Source of the DNA: Chelonoidis abingdonii
Lineage: Eukaryota > Chordata > Testudines > Testudinidae
Assembly: GCF_003597395.2 (NCBI RefSeq)
Contig: NC_133773.1
Location: 145,214,652 to 145,278,651, forward strand
Reading direction: 5' to 3'
Length of the DNA: 64,000 nt
Shown here: positions 48,215-60,200 of the stretch, piece after piece
How the letters are laid out: every line of letters starts with the position of its first letter
How positions within the stretch are numbered: position 1 is the stretch's first letter
Program-made: the position numbers and the translations under genes
The notes under the pieces: model-generated
The model's input: only the letters and a program-made list of their open reading frames with translations
What the model was told of the DNA's origin: nothing
Databases searched by the model: none

Positions 48215-48321
48215 CATTAGCACCAAGGAGTTGTGTTGATGCAGCGACCATGCTCCGGGGAAGGACACTTGAAGTTTACTTCCTATGTTGGCCTTAAGAT
48301 GTTGATAGTGTCCGTCTAATT

Positions 48322-48978
48322 CATCGGTGGGCAAACTATGGCCTGTGGGCCGGATCCGGCCCACCAGCTGTTTTAATCTGGCCCTCAAGCTCCCCCTGGG
48401 GAGCAGGGTCTGGGGCTTGCCCCGCTCCGGCACTCCTGCTGGGGAGCAGGGTCGGCGGCTGCTCCCCACGGCTCCTGGAAGCAGCATCATGGCCTTCTTC
48501 CAACTCTTCCGCATGGGGCAGCCAAGGGGCTCTGCTCTGAATGGTGACCCCTGCCCCTAGCGCCGCCCCTGCAGCTCCCATTGGCCAGGAACCGTGGCCA
48601 ATGGGAGCTGCAGGGGCAGTGCCTGCAGACGGGGTACCGTGCAGAGCCGCCTGGCCATGCCTCCATGTAGGAGCCAGAGAAGGGACATGCCACTGCTTCC
48701 GGGAACCCCTTGAGATAAACGCCACCCGGAGCCTGCACCCCTGAGCCTCCCCCCACACTCCAACCCTCTACCCCAGCCCTGATCCCCCTCACACCCTCCA
48801 AACCCCTCAATCCCAGCCTGGAGCAACTTCCTGCACCACAAACCCCTCATCCTCAGCCCCATCTCAGAGCCCACACCCCCTCCCACACCCCAACCCCACT
48901 TTTGGGAGCATTCATGGCCCACCATATAATTTCTATTCCCAGAAGTCGCCTTTGGGCCAAAACATTTGCCCACCCCAT
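48322..48978. mobile_element. hAT MITE, 657 bp, with internal C-rich minisatellite
   Basis: Ends CATCGGTGGGCAAACTATGG and (inverted) ATGGGGTGGGCAAATG. Flanks gtctaatt / atctaagt agree at 6 of 8 with a TCTAA core. A complementary pair (gggagctgcaggggc / gcccctgcagctccc) lies at about 48568-48616; a C-rich degenerate repeat occupies 48725-48900. Confidence 0.75.
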
Positions 48979-51900
48979 ATCTAAGTCTACAAAACTGGCC
49001 TGTTTCCAGGTTTGCTCAGGGAGCAAAGGACAAGATGAGCTGCCAATTAACTGTGCAGTACATGGCATTTCCACATGTACTGCAAACCTCTGCTGATCAC
49101 ATCTCCCCCCGTCCCCTGCTATGGAGCGTCCAGGCTGAACGGGGCATTTGGCACCTGTAGAACACCATGTGTCTGAGGACAGCATTATGGAGCAATCCCA
49201 CCGCTCCCACCAATCCAACTGAGAGGGCCATCCAGCCTCTCCGCAACTGCAGAATACTGGCCATTCTAAAGTAAGCTTTTCTGTTGGCTGGCTTGGCTCA
49301 CCCAGAATGCATCACGGCAAGCACTCTGTTGGGAGGGCAAGCTGGCCCACACCGTTCCACTCAGCGGCGCTGTTTCACGTGTGGAGGCAGTTTTACAAAG
49401 TGCCCTTTAAAATAAGATCTCGCTCATTCTCTGTTTGCCCAGACATGGCCTCCCTCCCCCAAACCTGCTGCACACGCCCAAAACACCTCGCGCTGCAGAC
49501 TTTCCTGTCACCCATGGAGTGGAGTGTAGAAACCCCCCACTGTGGCAGTCACAAAGGGGTTAATGGATGGAGTAATTACTCTCTCAGATGTGACTAGGTA
49601 GCTGCCTGGCTGGGAAATACAGTTCTCAGGCAGAGTGGGGCGGCTGCCAGAGAGGCTGGGGACATCTCAAGGCAGTTCCTCAGCAGAAGCCTGGAAAGGA
49701 GCCACTCAAGAAATGGACCCAGAGGCCCGCCCTGGAGAGTGGGGGGTGAGACTGCTGGGCTGTGGCAAACAGATGTTTCTTTCCCTCCTACAAGGTGAGG
49801 AGGAGAGGCCAGGTTGGTCCCTGTTGCCAGGCCATGGAGAGACTGCTGGAGAGAGTGAAGGAGACCCGGCAAGTGGGAGTCTGGGCTGTGGAAAGGCCAG
49901 GGTGTCCCAATGAGCCCTCAGAAAAGGAGGGGAGGGACGGCCCCCTTCACACACCAGCACCAGAACGTGGGGAAAAGGGCCAGGTCCCACATTTGCCCCC
50001 TCACTGCTGCAAACGCAGGTCTAGGGTTAAAGAGCAGCCTTCTCAAAGAGATGAGATTGTGGGTTATTTACCTTCCCCTCTCCCCCAGGAAGCTAGGGTA
50101 TCGGGATTCTATCCCCTGCATGCTGCCATCTTCCAGGCGGGACACTGCAGAGCACCTGGCCTGGGTTTGGGTATATGGGAGACCATGGGGGAAGCCAAAT
50201 GTTTCCAAAGCTTATTGCTCACCCAGCCCAAGAAATCCTGACTAACAAGCAGAGCATTGCTGACTTCACATGGGGACCCAGCTGCTGAGACATTTGCAAG
50301 CATCAGGTTTTACTCTCAAATGTCTGCATCGATTCTCACTCTCACACACATACACACCCATCAGGAGGAAAGGAAATAAACACTTTTATACTGAAAACGA
50401 TACAGGAAACCCTTATACAATTAACCCCATGGGTTATGGTGACAGCAGAGTCCACATCAAACAGCAACACAATCATCTAAACAGAGATTGGTAAATAAAA
50501 CAATTAAAAAATCATCATCAACAATAGAGTGAGTGCCAGCCCCAGTCGGGAAAATTAGCACATGGGTGCTGATCAGCTAGGAAGGTGTAGCCACCAGAGA
50601 GCGCCATGTTTTACAACCCAAGGCAACCTAACCCCTCGGCTCCAGCATCTAGTCTGCTACGCTCCATTGAAATAGCAATGGAACATCATGAGATGATACA
50701 GGATGTATATGATTGCTATTGAGGTCTAGATGGACCTCATTAGGTACAATATGATAGATCTGGAGGTCCATATGCTAGATAAGTGGGGGGCTCCCCTGGC
50801 AGATGATGAAGTACATACCCAGATGGGTTTTGCACCCAAGCACCTGATACCTGGATATTGGTGGAGGTGACCAGCAGGCCTAGCAGCAAAGTGGATAATT
50901 TGTGGCCTATATTTTCTCTCCCATGCTTAGCTTGGCATTCTGCTCTTTCAGCATGCGTCATGCAAAGGTATCAACTGCTATGACAGGGTGCACAAGATGG
51001 AGCAGAGATTAAAGATCAGAGGAGATTTTACTCCACCTCCTATTGCCATCCATGCTCCTGTGCTTGCAGTGCTGTCAGGAACAGTGGTGCAAGGAGAGGA
51101 TGCAGGAGGAGCAGACGGACTCCGGAGAGGCAAAGATCCTGATCAAGAATCCCTAGTTACAAAGACAAAGGGACCCGCACCCCTCGCCACACAGGAATAT
51201 ACGGGAAAGCAGCAAAGTTACCTCCCTTGCTCAGTTTAGTGTCAGCTTGCCAGCCCTGGGGGCTGAAGACCCTAGCAGGTCTTCAGGGTATGGCAGGGCA
51301 AACTTCCCTGCACTGTCCAAGCCAGAACGGATGTCTGGGGAATTCAGTCTTCTTGGCTCAATCAGTCCGTGGTCTCTCTGAGGCTGCCAACGAGGAGCCC
51401 AGATAATGCTGGTTGCCTTGGCCCTGATGGACCCCCTCAGTTCAGAACTGGAGTGGGATCCTGAGGGTTCATTGATGTCAGTGGGTGCCGGCTCAGGGCC
51501 TGCTAGCACTGGGCGCTCATCAGATGAGAGCCATTTTCAGGCCCTACCAGTGAGCACAATGGTTCCTAACCTGAGCATTCCCATCAGCTGCTGCTTAATG
51601 GCATCCTTACGCTGCTCCTGATGCATCGGCCCCAAAGCCGCCTCGGAGAAACACCGGGCCAGACTCTGCTCTCTCTGACCCTGCTGCAAACCAGGACTAA
51701 CTCCCCAGAGATCACTGGGGCATTCTCCCTCCCAGGGGAGTCACTGGGGCTTGTGTGGGAATTTGGCAAGTCTCCGGGACTGCAGGAAGCTGAAGGCAAG
51801 TGTGTTGTGCCAAGCAATAGTGCAGCTAGGTCACTGACTGTAGAGAAGATAGCAGAGTGGGGCCTGAACCCAGCCTCTGACCCACACACCTCAGGATTTC

Positions 51901-52078
51901 AGGAGGTGTCAGTCTGAACCTACATGCAGGCTCCCTTTGGGCCAAACTGCAGCTCTATATCCAAACAACCTCCAGCTCTGACGTGTTCAGAATGCAGGGC
52001 CAGCTTCAGCAGCTCAGTCCTATCCCTGGCTAGAAGAGCGATTCCCCACTGATGCAAGTCAGCATCGCTTCACTGACT
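48979..52078. other. No recognised gene
   Basis: Anonymous sequence with LTR-like stretches (about 49510-49960, 50250-50520) that I cannot classify. No supported exons. The neighbour of SPEF1 in human (C20orf27) was looked for here and not seen. Confidence 0.35.
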
Positions 52079-52745
52079 TCAGTGCAGTTACTCCCGTTTA
52101 CACCAGCCAGGACCTGGCCCATTGACCTCAGTACAGCAACTCCCATTTACACCATCCGGGGACCTGGCCCATTGACCTCAGTACAGCTACTCTCATTTCA
52201 CCAGCCGGGGCCTGGCCCATTGACCTCCGTATACCTACTCCTGTTTACACCAGCCAGGACCTGGCCCATTGTGCTCGGTACAGCTACTCCCATTTCACCA
52301 GCCAAGACTTGGCCGATTGACCTCAGTACAGCTACTCCCGTTTACACCATCCGGGGACCTGGCCCATTGACCTCAGTACAGCTACTCCCGTTGACACCAG
52401 CCGGGGCCTGGCCCATTGACCTCAGTACAGCTACTCCCGTTGACACCAGCTGAGACCTGGCTGATTGACCTCAGTACAGCTACTCCTGTTTACAGCAGCT
52501 GAGGGGCTGGCCCATTGACCTCAGTACAGCTACTCCTGTTTACACCAGCCGGGACCTGGCCCATTGACCTCCGTACACCTACTCCTGTTTACACCAGCCA
52601 GGACCTGGCCCATTGTGCTCGGTACAGCTACTCCCATTTCACCAGCCGGGACCTGGCCCATTGACCTCAGTACAGCTACTCCCATTTCACCAGCCAGGAC
52701 CTGGCCCATTGACCTCAGTACAGCTACTCCTGTTTACAGCAGGTG
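52079..52745. repeat. Minisatellite, about 48-bp unit, about 14 copies
   Basis: Unit: 'cagtacagctactcccatt', 't(ac)accagccgggacctgg', 'cccattgacct'. Copies differ at scattered bases and two longer blocks repeat (52210-52310 with 52560-52650). The open frames are products of the 48-bp period (divisible by three). Confidence 0.92.
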
Positions 52746-53075
52746 AGGGGCTGGCCCTGAGTTTGTAGCTTTTGGGTCTGAGAGCAGCCGCCAGCATCTC
52801 CCCAGCAGGAGGCTTCTCTGTGGCTGTGACTGGTCAGCCCTGCTATTGGTCGGAGTTGCTATTATCAGCCCTAGGACCATGGCAGAGATGGCTCCTTTCT
52901 AGTCAGCCAGCCTTTGAACCCCACCCCCAGGCTGCAGAACCTCAAACTGTTAGGAGCAGAGAGCCAGGAGCTGAGGGTCTTTTCATGCTTGTATCCAAAT
53001 GGAGCCCAGAGTAAACTGATCAATGGGTGGAGGTGACTGATCTCCACAAGGCCTGATCCCAGAGGGCCTTACTCA

Positions 53076-53327
53076 GGGTGTGTCTACACAGCACCAGCTG
53101 GCCTGGACTAAGTTACCCGAGCTGGCTAGCATGGGTAACAGCAATGAAGACAGAGCAGGGGGCGGGGCATCAGCATGGATAGTGCTGCCTGGCCTGGAGC
53201 CTGGCCATGCATTCTGCTCAGTAGCCTGTGCTGCGTTGGCTTCATGGCTACATTACCTGCGCTAGCTGGATTCACGCTGGCTCAGGTAGGCTGCCCTGTG
53301 CCCAGCTTTTGCTGCGTAGACAGATCC
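53076..53327. mobile_element. Harbinger-like MITE, 252 bp, TCA duplication
   Basis: GGGTGTGTCTACACAGCA at the left and (inverted) GGATCTGTCTACGCAGCA at the right are TIRs; tca stands at 53073-53075 and 53328-53330. 'cgagctggctagcatgg' and 'cgctagctgg' form an inner inverted pair. Confidence 0.8.
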
Positions 53328-53630
53328 TCAGCCTGCAGTGGGAGTTGTCCCTGAGTGAGGGCTCCAGGATCGCACCTATAGAAAAGCATCCTTGGGAATG
53401 AGTCATTCCTCCCCCAGGCATCTCCAATCAGCTGTCACCCAAGAGCCACCAGATGGAACAAAAGGGGGCGGGTTGGGGCTCTTGAAAACAATGAACAAGC
53501 AAAGGGGTGGCCTGCTATAAAGCTTGGGAAGCAGAGGAGTCAATATTCTGAATGAAAGTCGCTGGATTTGGTTATAGATAGAAAACCTGGCGCTCGAAAT
53601 ACTGCCTCAGCCCGATCACCTTCAGGCACA

Positions 53631-53868
53631 TTTGTGAGTGCACATTTGCACTAGCATTTCTTGCAATGTATAAGTGCATGCACAACTGCAGGTCCATGTC
53701 CATAATTGCAATGAATGCAAAGCCGATTGCAGATGCATAAACATGATTAACAAATACATGCACAATCGCCGGTGCACTTACACAATTACAGCACCCTCAT
53801 GCACAACTGCAGGTGAACTTCTAGATGTGCACTTGCCACCTGTGCTTGTGCATGTGCATTTTTCACTC
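53631..53868. repeat. TGCA-rich degenerate simple repeat
   Basis: Over 20 TGCA or GCAC/GTGC words, e.g. 'tgcatgcacaactgcagg' at 53676, and 'catgcacaactgcaggtg' again at 53794. Alternating purine/pyrimidine character, with no fixed period. Confidence 0.65.
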
Positions 53869-54114
53869 TTGGACTCTAGACCTTATTTTTTCCTCAGTTT
53901 TGCCCTTGGATTGTAAGTAACTGGGAGCCCTGTGTCATTATTCAAACCTGGACTCTACCAGTCCTGCTTGGGACGGCTCAGTCTCTCCAAGCCCAGGAGG
54001 AGTCACTAGCAGTGGGAGAGGCACAGGAACGGTGGCTCTTCCAGATGTGCCTGGGAGAGGTTCTGAGGGTGTGAGAGTCGCAGGGAAGGGCGCGGAGGCA
54101 AACTGAGCCCCGCC

Positions 54115-54222
54115 TCATTTCTCTTTCTGCTCCACTTGCTGTAGGCGCCTTGTGAGGTCATCAATCCGAACGTTCTTCAGGTGGAGCAGGTGTTCCAGCC
54201 GCCGCACCTTCATCTGCAGGAT
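54115..54222 (-). CDS. SPEF1: SPEF1 last coding exon (108 nt, coiled coil and stop)
   Basis: Acceptor tttgctcag precedes 35 codons and a TGA. The translation starts ILQMKVRRLEHLLHLKN and ends QQVEQKEK. It shows heptads of Leu/Val with many Arg/Lys, the conserved SPEF1 C-terminal coiled coil. This is the strongest single piece of evidence for the gene identity. The 3' UTR should run to lower coordinates; an AAATAA-type variant near 53887 is the only weak poly(A) candidate I noticed. Confidence 0.9.
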   Translation of the reverse strand: MLQMKVRRLEHLLHLKNVRIDDLTRRLQQVEQKEK

Positions 54223-57200
54223 CTGAGCAAAGAGAAGCACACGCTTGCTGGGGTGATTGGCCTTTTTTTAAAGGGAAGGGCCTGAACCAAGCCCCTGGGC
54301 CTTGCAGGCTGGAGCCAGTTCTGAATTCTGCAGCTTGTGCCCGTCTCTGCCCGTTTTCACACGTGTCCTCTTTCTCCTATCTAGCTCTTATCGAGGACTT
54401 TTCATCAGTAAGCCTCAAAGCACTTTGCAAAGGAGGCCAGTATCATGATCGGGGCAGAGATTACCTCAAGGTCACCCAGCAGGCCAGTGGCCAAACCAGG
54501 ACTAGAACCCAGGGCTCCTGAGTCCTGCACTCTACTCACTGGGCTGCACTGTTTGTCATGAAAGAGAACGCAACATTTTTTGTGCATCTTGTGCTTTTTA
54601 AGCCAATGGCCAGCTCTTGAGGTCCAACAGGATCTTTGGGGCTGGCACTGGCAGTAATGACCGTGGCCTTTGGGGCAGGCACTGGCAGTAATGACCGTGG
54701 CCTTCTTTTGACCCCTGTCAAACATGCCACCAGACCTTCATTACCACGAGTCCCCAGTAAGTGACATAAGATTAGTAAGATCACCCAGCTCTCGGGTATG
54801 GGATACTGTTGTAACAACACTTGTTCTCACCACCTTCAAAGACCGCCATAAAATGCACCTTCTTCTGCAGAGCTTTGCAAGAATGACCCAGGCAGGACTT
54901 CACACTGCCTTCACCCCCTTGGGACCATGCCATCACCTGGGGGCTTATGCTTGTCTGAACTGTTTTGTCTAGGTCTGAACCTGACTGCAGGCTTCTGGGA
55001 GCTGTGGCTGCATCTCATATGTGAGTAGAGAGCCAGGCTGACCAGCAGGCCATGTGGATGCGCAGGGAGCCCTGCACATGAGCCATGGTGGGCTATGGCT
55101 TGCTGAAATCTTGGCCTTGTCTACACTAGGCTTATTGTCCTACCATTTCCCACCATTGCAAGCCCCAGCAGAGCACTCCACGGGGCCCTACCCGCCCCCA
55201 GCATTTTAACCACAGTGGGTCTGTCTCCACTGCAATCCACTAGCTTTGCTCTAGCTTGCTCACATACCAACAGCAGCCAAGCCCCAGAAGCACGGGTGTT
55301 GAGTGGCTGGCCTGCCCAGAGCCCACACTGCCGTAAGAACGGCCAGACTGGGTCAGACCGAAGGTCCATCTAGCCTATCTAGCCCAGTGTCCTGTCTGCC
55401 GACAGTGGCCAGTGCCAGGTGCCCAGAGGAAATGGACAGAACAGGGAATCATCAAGTGATCCAGCCCCTGGCGTCTGTTACCAGCTCCTGTCCTGGTTTC
55501 ACTGCTGGTGGTACCCGAACTACACAGGCTGCAGTCACACATCTGAGTGAAGCGTGGATATACCCTGGGTGAAGATTCATGGTTCTTGAACCCAGACCTG
55601 TGGGACCCTGGGCAGGCGGCATCACCAGGCAGCCTGGGGTGCATGGACTATGGCTCTGTCTACATCCTGGGAGACCAGTGACCACAGGAAGTGCTGCCCC
55701 TGGCAGAAATGTCTGGCAGCTCCTCCCGAGAGCTCTCATTTGCCCAGACCTACTATTTATGCAGGGAGGGAGTAGCAGAAAGTTGTCTGTGCAACAAGGA
55801 GGTCTGACTTGCAGCTGAGATAGACCTGGCCTTGTTCCTGGTTCCTGTCTCCTCGTCCTGACTATTGATTCTGGCTTGACCCTTGGCTCCAGACTCTGGC
55901 TACCAACTCTGGGTCAACCCCTCAAGCCTGACCGCTTATGGCTCCAGCCGCTGAGCCTGGCTGCTCACACCCCGGTTCCTGGCATCCTGTGTCATCTACA
56001 CTGCGTGGAGCTGATTGAGATGCTGGTGGCTGGTTTACACTAACGGCCCCACCGTTGCGACTAGTGGAGGAGTTGAGTTGGAGGCAGCAAAGGTGGGTCA
56101 GTTCAGGATAGTCAGGCTTGTGCAGTCACCTCCCTGCTTGCTGAGGACTCCCGTCCCATGGGCCTCATGGGAGAAGTGGGTCTGAAGGAGGGGCATGGAC
56201 AAGGAGTGGGTATTCCCTGCCCAGAGGGTGGGGTGGGATGAGTCGTGGAGGTAGCTGTGGGCAAAGCCTGGCATACTTTCAGAGGATGCCCTGCCGTTCC
56301 ACAGACGGCACATGAATTGTCCTCACCTGGACCGTCTCTTGACAAGCCAGCAGAGCCTGCTCCCTCTCCGCTAACTGAATGCGAAAGCTGGTGTCTCCCG
56401 GCGGTGCCTGGGCATAGCCTTGCTGGCCCTTGTTCATCCTGGGGAAAGAAGTAAAAGCCAGGGTGTAGCAGGGTGACGACTCAGCGGCGCGGTGCCTCCT
56501 GCTGCTCGGCCAGGGGATTAGCTCTTTCCAGCCCGGAGCGCTCTCTGCAGGCCGGTGTCCCGGCTGCCGCTGGCCCTATGTCCCTCCCGGACCCCAGTGC
56601 CCTTTCTCTCGGGGTTGTGCCCCCAGCAGTAACCCACAATCTGGGTCTCCCAGTCGTGAGCTGGAGCTGGTTCCCACTGGTTCACGGGAACCGGTTGTTA
56701 AATTTAGAAGCCCTTTTAGAACCGGTTGTCCCGCGAGGGACAACTGGTTCGAAAAGGGCTTTTTAATTTAACAAAAGCTCCAGCAGCTCCCTGCCCTTCT
56801 CCTGGCCCCAGCTCACCTCACTCTGCCTCTGCCTCCTCCCCTGAATGCTCCCCCGGCTTCTTCTCCCCATCCCTGGCTTCCTGCAAATCAGCTGTTCGCG
56901 CGGGAAGCCTGGGAGGGCTGAGAAGGAAGCAGCAGCTTCCTGCAGGTGAACTGGGGCGTGAGGAGGGCTCCAGGCACCACACAGCTCCGGCCTGGCCCCT
57001 GACCCCGACCGGCACAGCTCCAGCCCAGGCCTGACCCCGACCGACGCTTGTCCGACCCCAGCCCCGACCGTGGTGAGCCGGGCAGCGCGGCTCAGACCCT
57101 GGCCCCGGCTGAGCAGCTCCAGCCTGTGGCCTTGGCCTAGCCCCCACCTCCAGGCAGCGCGGTAAGGGGGCAGGGAGCAGGTGTTGGATAGAGGGCAGGG

Positions 57201-60200
57201 GAGTTGGGGGGCGTGGATTAGTGTCGGGGCAGTCAGAGGGCAGGGAACAGGGGGATTGAATGGGGGCAAGGGTCCCGGGGGGGCAGTCAGGAAGGAGCAG
57301 GGGTCAGATGGGGTGGTGGGGGGCAGTCAAGGGACAGAGAGAAGGGGTGATTGGATGGAGCAGGGGTCCCAGGGGTCTATCAGGAATGAGAGGAGGAGTT
57401 GGATGGGGCAACAGGGGACACGGAAGGGGGGTTGATGGGGCAGGGGTCTCGGGGGGGGCTGTCAAGGAACATGGGGGGTTGGATGGGGCAGGAGTCCCGG
57501 GGGGCCATCAGGAATGAGAGGAGGAGTTGGATGGGGCAACAGGGGACACGGAAGGGGGGTTGATGGGGCAGGGGTCTCGGGGGGGGCTGTCAAGGAACAT
57601 GGGGGGTTGGATGGGGCAGGAGTCCCGTGGGGTGGGGAGAGCATGACCCCCTCGTGGGGTGAGGGGGAGGGAACCGGTTGTTAATATTTTGGCAGCTCAT
57701 CACTGGGGTCTCCCCACCCCAGGGAACCCCCAACCCTCTATCTCCACCTTGACTCAGTGGCTACTGCCAGTCACCATCCAGCCCCTGCTCCCTGGGTCCA
57801 ACCACAGCCTGTGAACCACTCATCATCGGCAAGGGGGGTTGGACCAGCTGCCTCTGGGCTGCCCCTCTGCAGCCCCAGTGCCCTTTGTGGGCCCTTAACT
57901 CAGCCTGGGGCTTTGCTAGGCCAGAGCTCCCCAGCTCCCTCTGCCCTTCCCCAGCCCTGCTCCACCCTAGGTACCCTCCTCAGCTTCCCAGGAAGCCAGG
58001 TCCTTCTCTCTCTAGGAGCTAGAAAGGGTGTTTTCTGGCCTCTAGCCTGCAGCCTCTTATAAGGGCCAGCTGAGCCCTGATTGAGCTGGCCACAGCTGTG
58101 GCTGCTTCTCCAATCAGCCCAGCTTTTCCCAGTCACAGCCCTCTCCCAGGCTGCTTTAACCCTTCAGGGCCGGAGCGGGGTGACCACCCTGCTACACAGA
58201 GATATAAACCTAGGAGGAGAAGAGATTTGCCCACCCTGAGCTCCGTCGGGTGGGGGAGGGTCCCCTATGGCAGGGGTGGGAGCCCCAACATGGGGCCATG
58301 CAGAACGAGGCTGGACACAGCGCCAGTGACGGGACTGTCCTCCATCAGCCACCTGCTGCACTAGGTGGGCAGCGGGCTCTAAAGGGAAGCAGTGGATGTG
58401 CCATCGTCTGGGCATTTCAAACCGACTGGAAGAAACAAAGGGCCCCATCTCGCCTTCCGCTGGTAACGCTCAGCCTTGGCATCAGAGCGCCCATCTCCCA
58501 CTGGCCCGAATGCACCGGGGCTGAGTGAATTGAGGAGCCTGATTCTCCCCTCCCGTGTGCTGATGTAAATCAGGAGGAACTCCAAAGCCATCAACAGGGT
58601 TATACCAGGTGAGGGGAGATTCAGGCTTTGCCTCTCTCACTTACGTAAGCCACCCTAGGCTAAACCCTGGCCCTCTGGGAGACAGGGGAGGCCAAGGCAG
58701 ACTTCAAGTTCCCTCTGCCTTCATCGGGACGTCCCAGTGTAACCATCTCAGCGAGTGGCAGGATGGTCCTTGGATGTTTTGCTTTAGGAATGGTTCCTGC
58801 TGCTCACTGGGATCTGGGCTGGCAGCAGAGAGGGCTACACACAGTGGCGTGAAGAGATGGCAGCACCAGGCCTCTGCCAAGTGGGGGCTAGCCAAGCAGG
58901 TGTCTGATTCCCCTGTGCCCTTTGCTGTGAGGACACAGAGCAGCTCAGCTGAGACGAGCCCCTGGGGCAGCAAGAGGCAGAAGGGGTGCAGGGGTGCTGA
59001 GCAGTGCTGGGGAGGTCCCAGCACACGCTAAGGGCCTGATCCTCAGCCGGGGTAATTCAGCCTCACTTTGTGGATGATAGTGGAACTTCACTGTCTTACC
59101 CCCGCTGAGGGTCTGGGCCCATGTGCAAATATGTGATAAACGTATCATGGCGATTTCCTCTCTTTGCTCAGGTGGGCCTTTCACTTCCATAAACCTCAGG
59201 GGCAAAGCTGCCCCAGCCAGGAGGGGTTTGCATTTCACTTGCCTTTAGGGAGTGCTGGATCGACAGCCCTGCAGAGCAGGGGCCTCCATTTTCCCACAGC
59301 AGTACAGCCCAGGGGGCAGAAGGGCCAGCCCCCCTCCCTGTGGAGAATTCCTTGGAGGGCTCCCAGCCAAGTAACCAGGAAGGGTGTGTAGTTCTAAAGG
59401 GTCAGGCCAGGCTTGTATCAAGAAACACTGAGGTCAGTTTGTGGGGCGATCCCAGGGCAGACGTTACCTTTCCGCTCGTGGGGACTGCTGCACGTGGACC
59501 CCTGCGGCATTGGTCTTTGGGTTCGACGAATAGCCTGAGTAACACAAACCACATCACGTTACAGCCGCACACCAAGCAGCAAGGGCCCAACTCTGCCCTC
59601 CGTTACCCCGGAGCCTCAGCAAGGACAGAACTGAGCCTTAGCTGGGGGGGGGCGCATCTGGCCTCTGGGAGCAGGTTCAGGTTAGATCTACTGACCCCAC
59701 CACAAGTCCCAGTGACTCCCCAGGGAGCAGGAGAGAGAAGGTGACGCACACAGATGCTGGGGTAGTTTTCTTGTGTGCCAATCTCACGTCGGGCTCTAGG
59801 AGCTCACAGGTATGGGCTGGGGGTCATAAGGCTTCAGAGGGGCAGCTTTGAATTCCAGTGGGGCTAACAGGAAGGGTCTCACGCTCGAGCCCACTGGGGG
59901 AGATGGCACCTTGCTGGCACCGTCCATCTGAAAAGCTCATGTACGCCCAGTGCTGTCGGTCAGCATTGCTGTTATCCCTGCCTCACCGAGCACGTGGAGC
60001 GGGGAAGTGACTTGCCACAGCAAGTCCGTGGCAAAGCTGGTACTAAACCCCAGATCTCCTGGTTTACAGCTTTGGTCTTTAACCCAAGACCGTCCTTCCC
60101 TCTCCTGGTCCCCTTAGGAAACACTCTGAGGACTTCCAGACTCTGCGGATTCCTAGAGGCCGAGCAGCTGGTGAAGAAGCCAATTGACCTGTGAAATCTC

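Larger units (their letters stand above)
56464..58196. mobile_element. Solo LTR in SPEF1 intron, hosting a nested hAT
   Basis: Ends TGTAGCAGGGTG and CACCCTGCTACA form a perfect 12-bp terminal inverted repeat. Flanks caggg / cagag agree at 4 of 5. Without the nested hAT and its duplication, the LTR is about 670 bp. TATAAG at 58058-58063. The left edge lies 25 nt from the SPEF1 exon acceptor. Confidence 0.85.

Noticed and set aside
52052..52746. Repetitive 'protein' of the TSVQLL.FTPARTWPID type
   Set aside because: It is the translation of the 48-bp minisatellite (period divisible by three); no start, domain or splice support.
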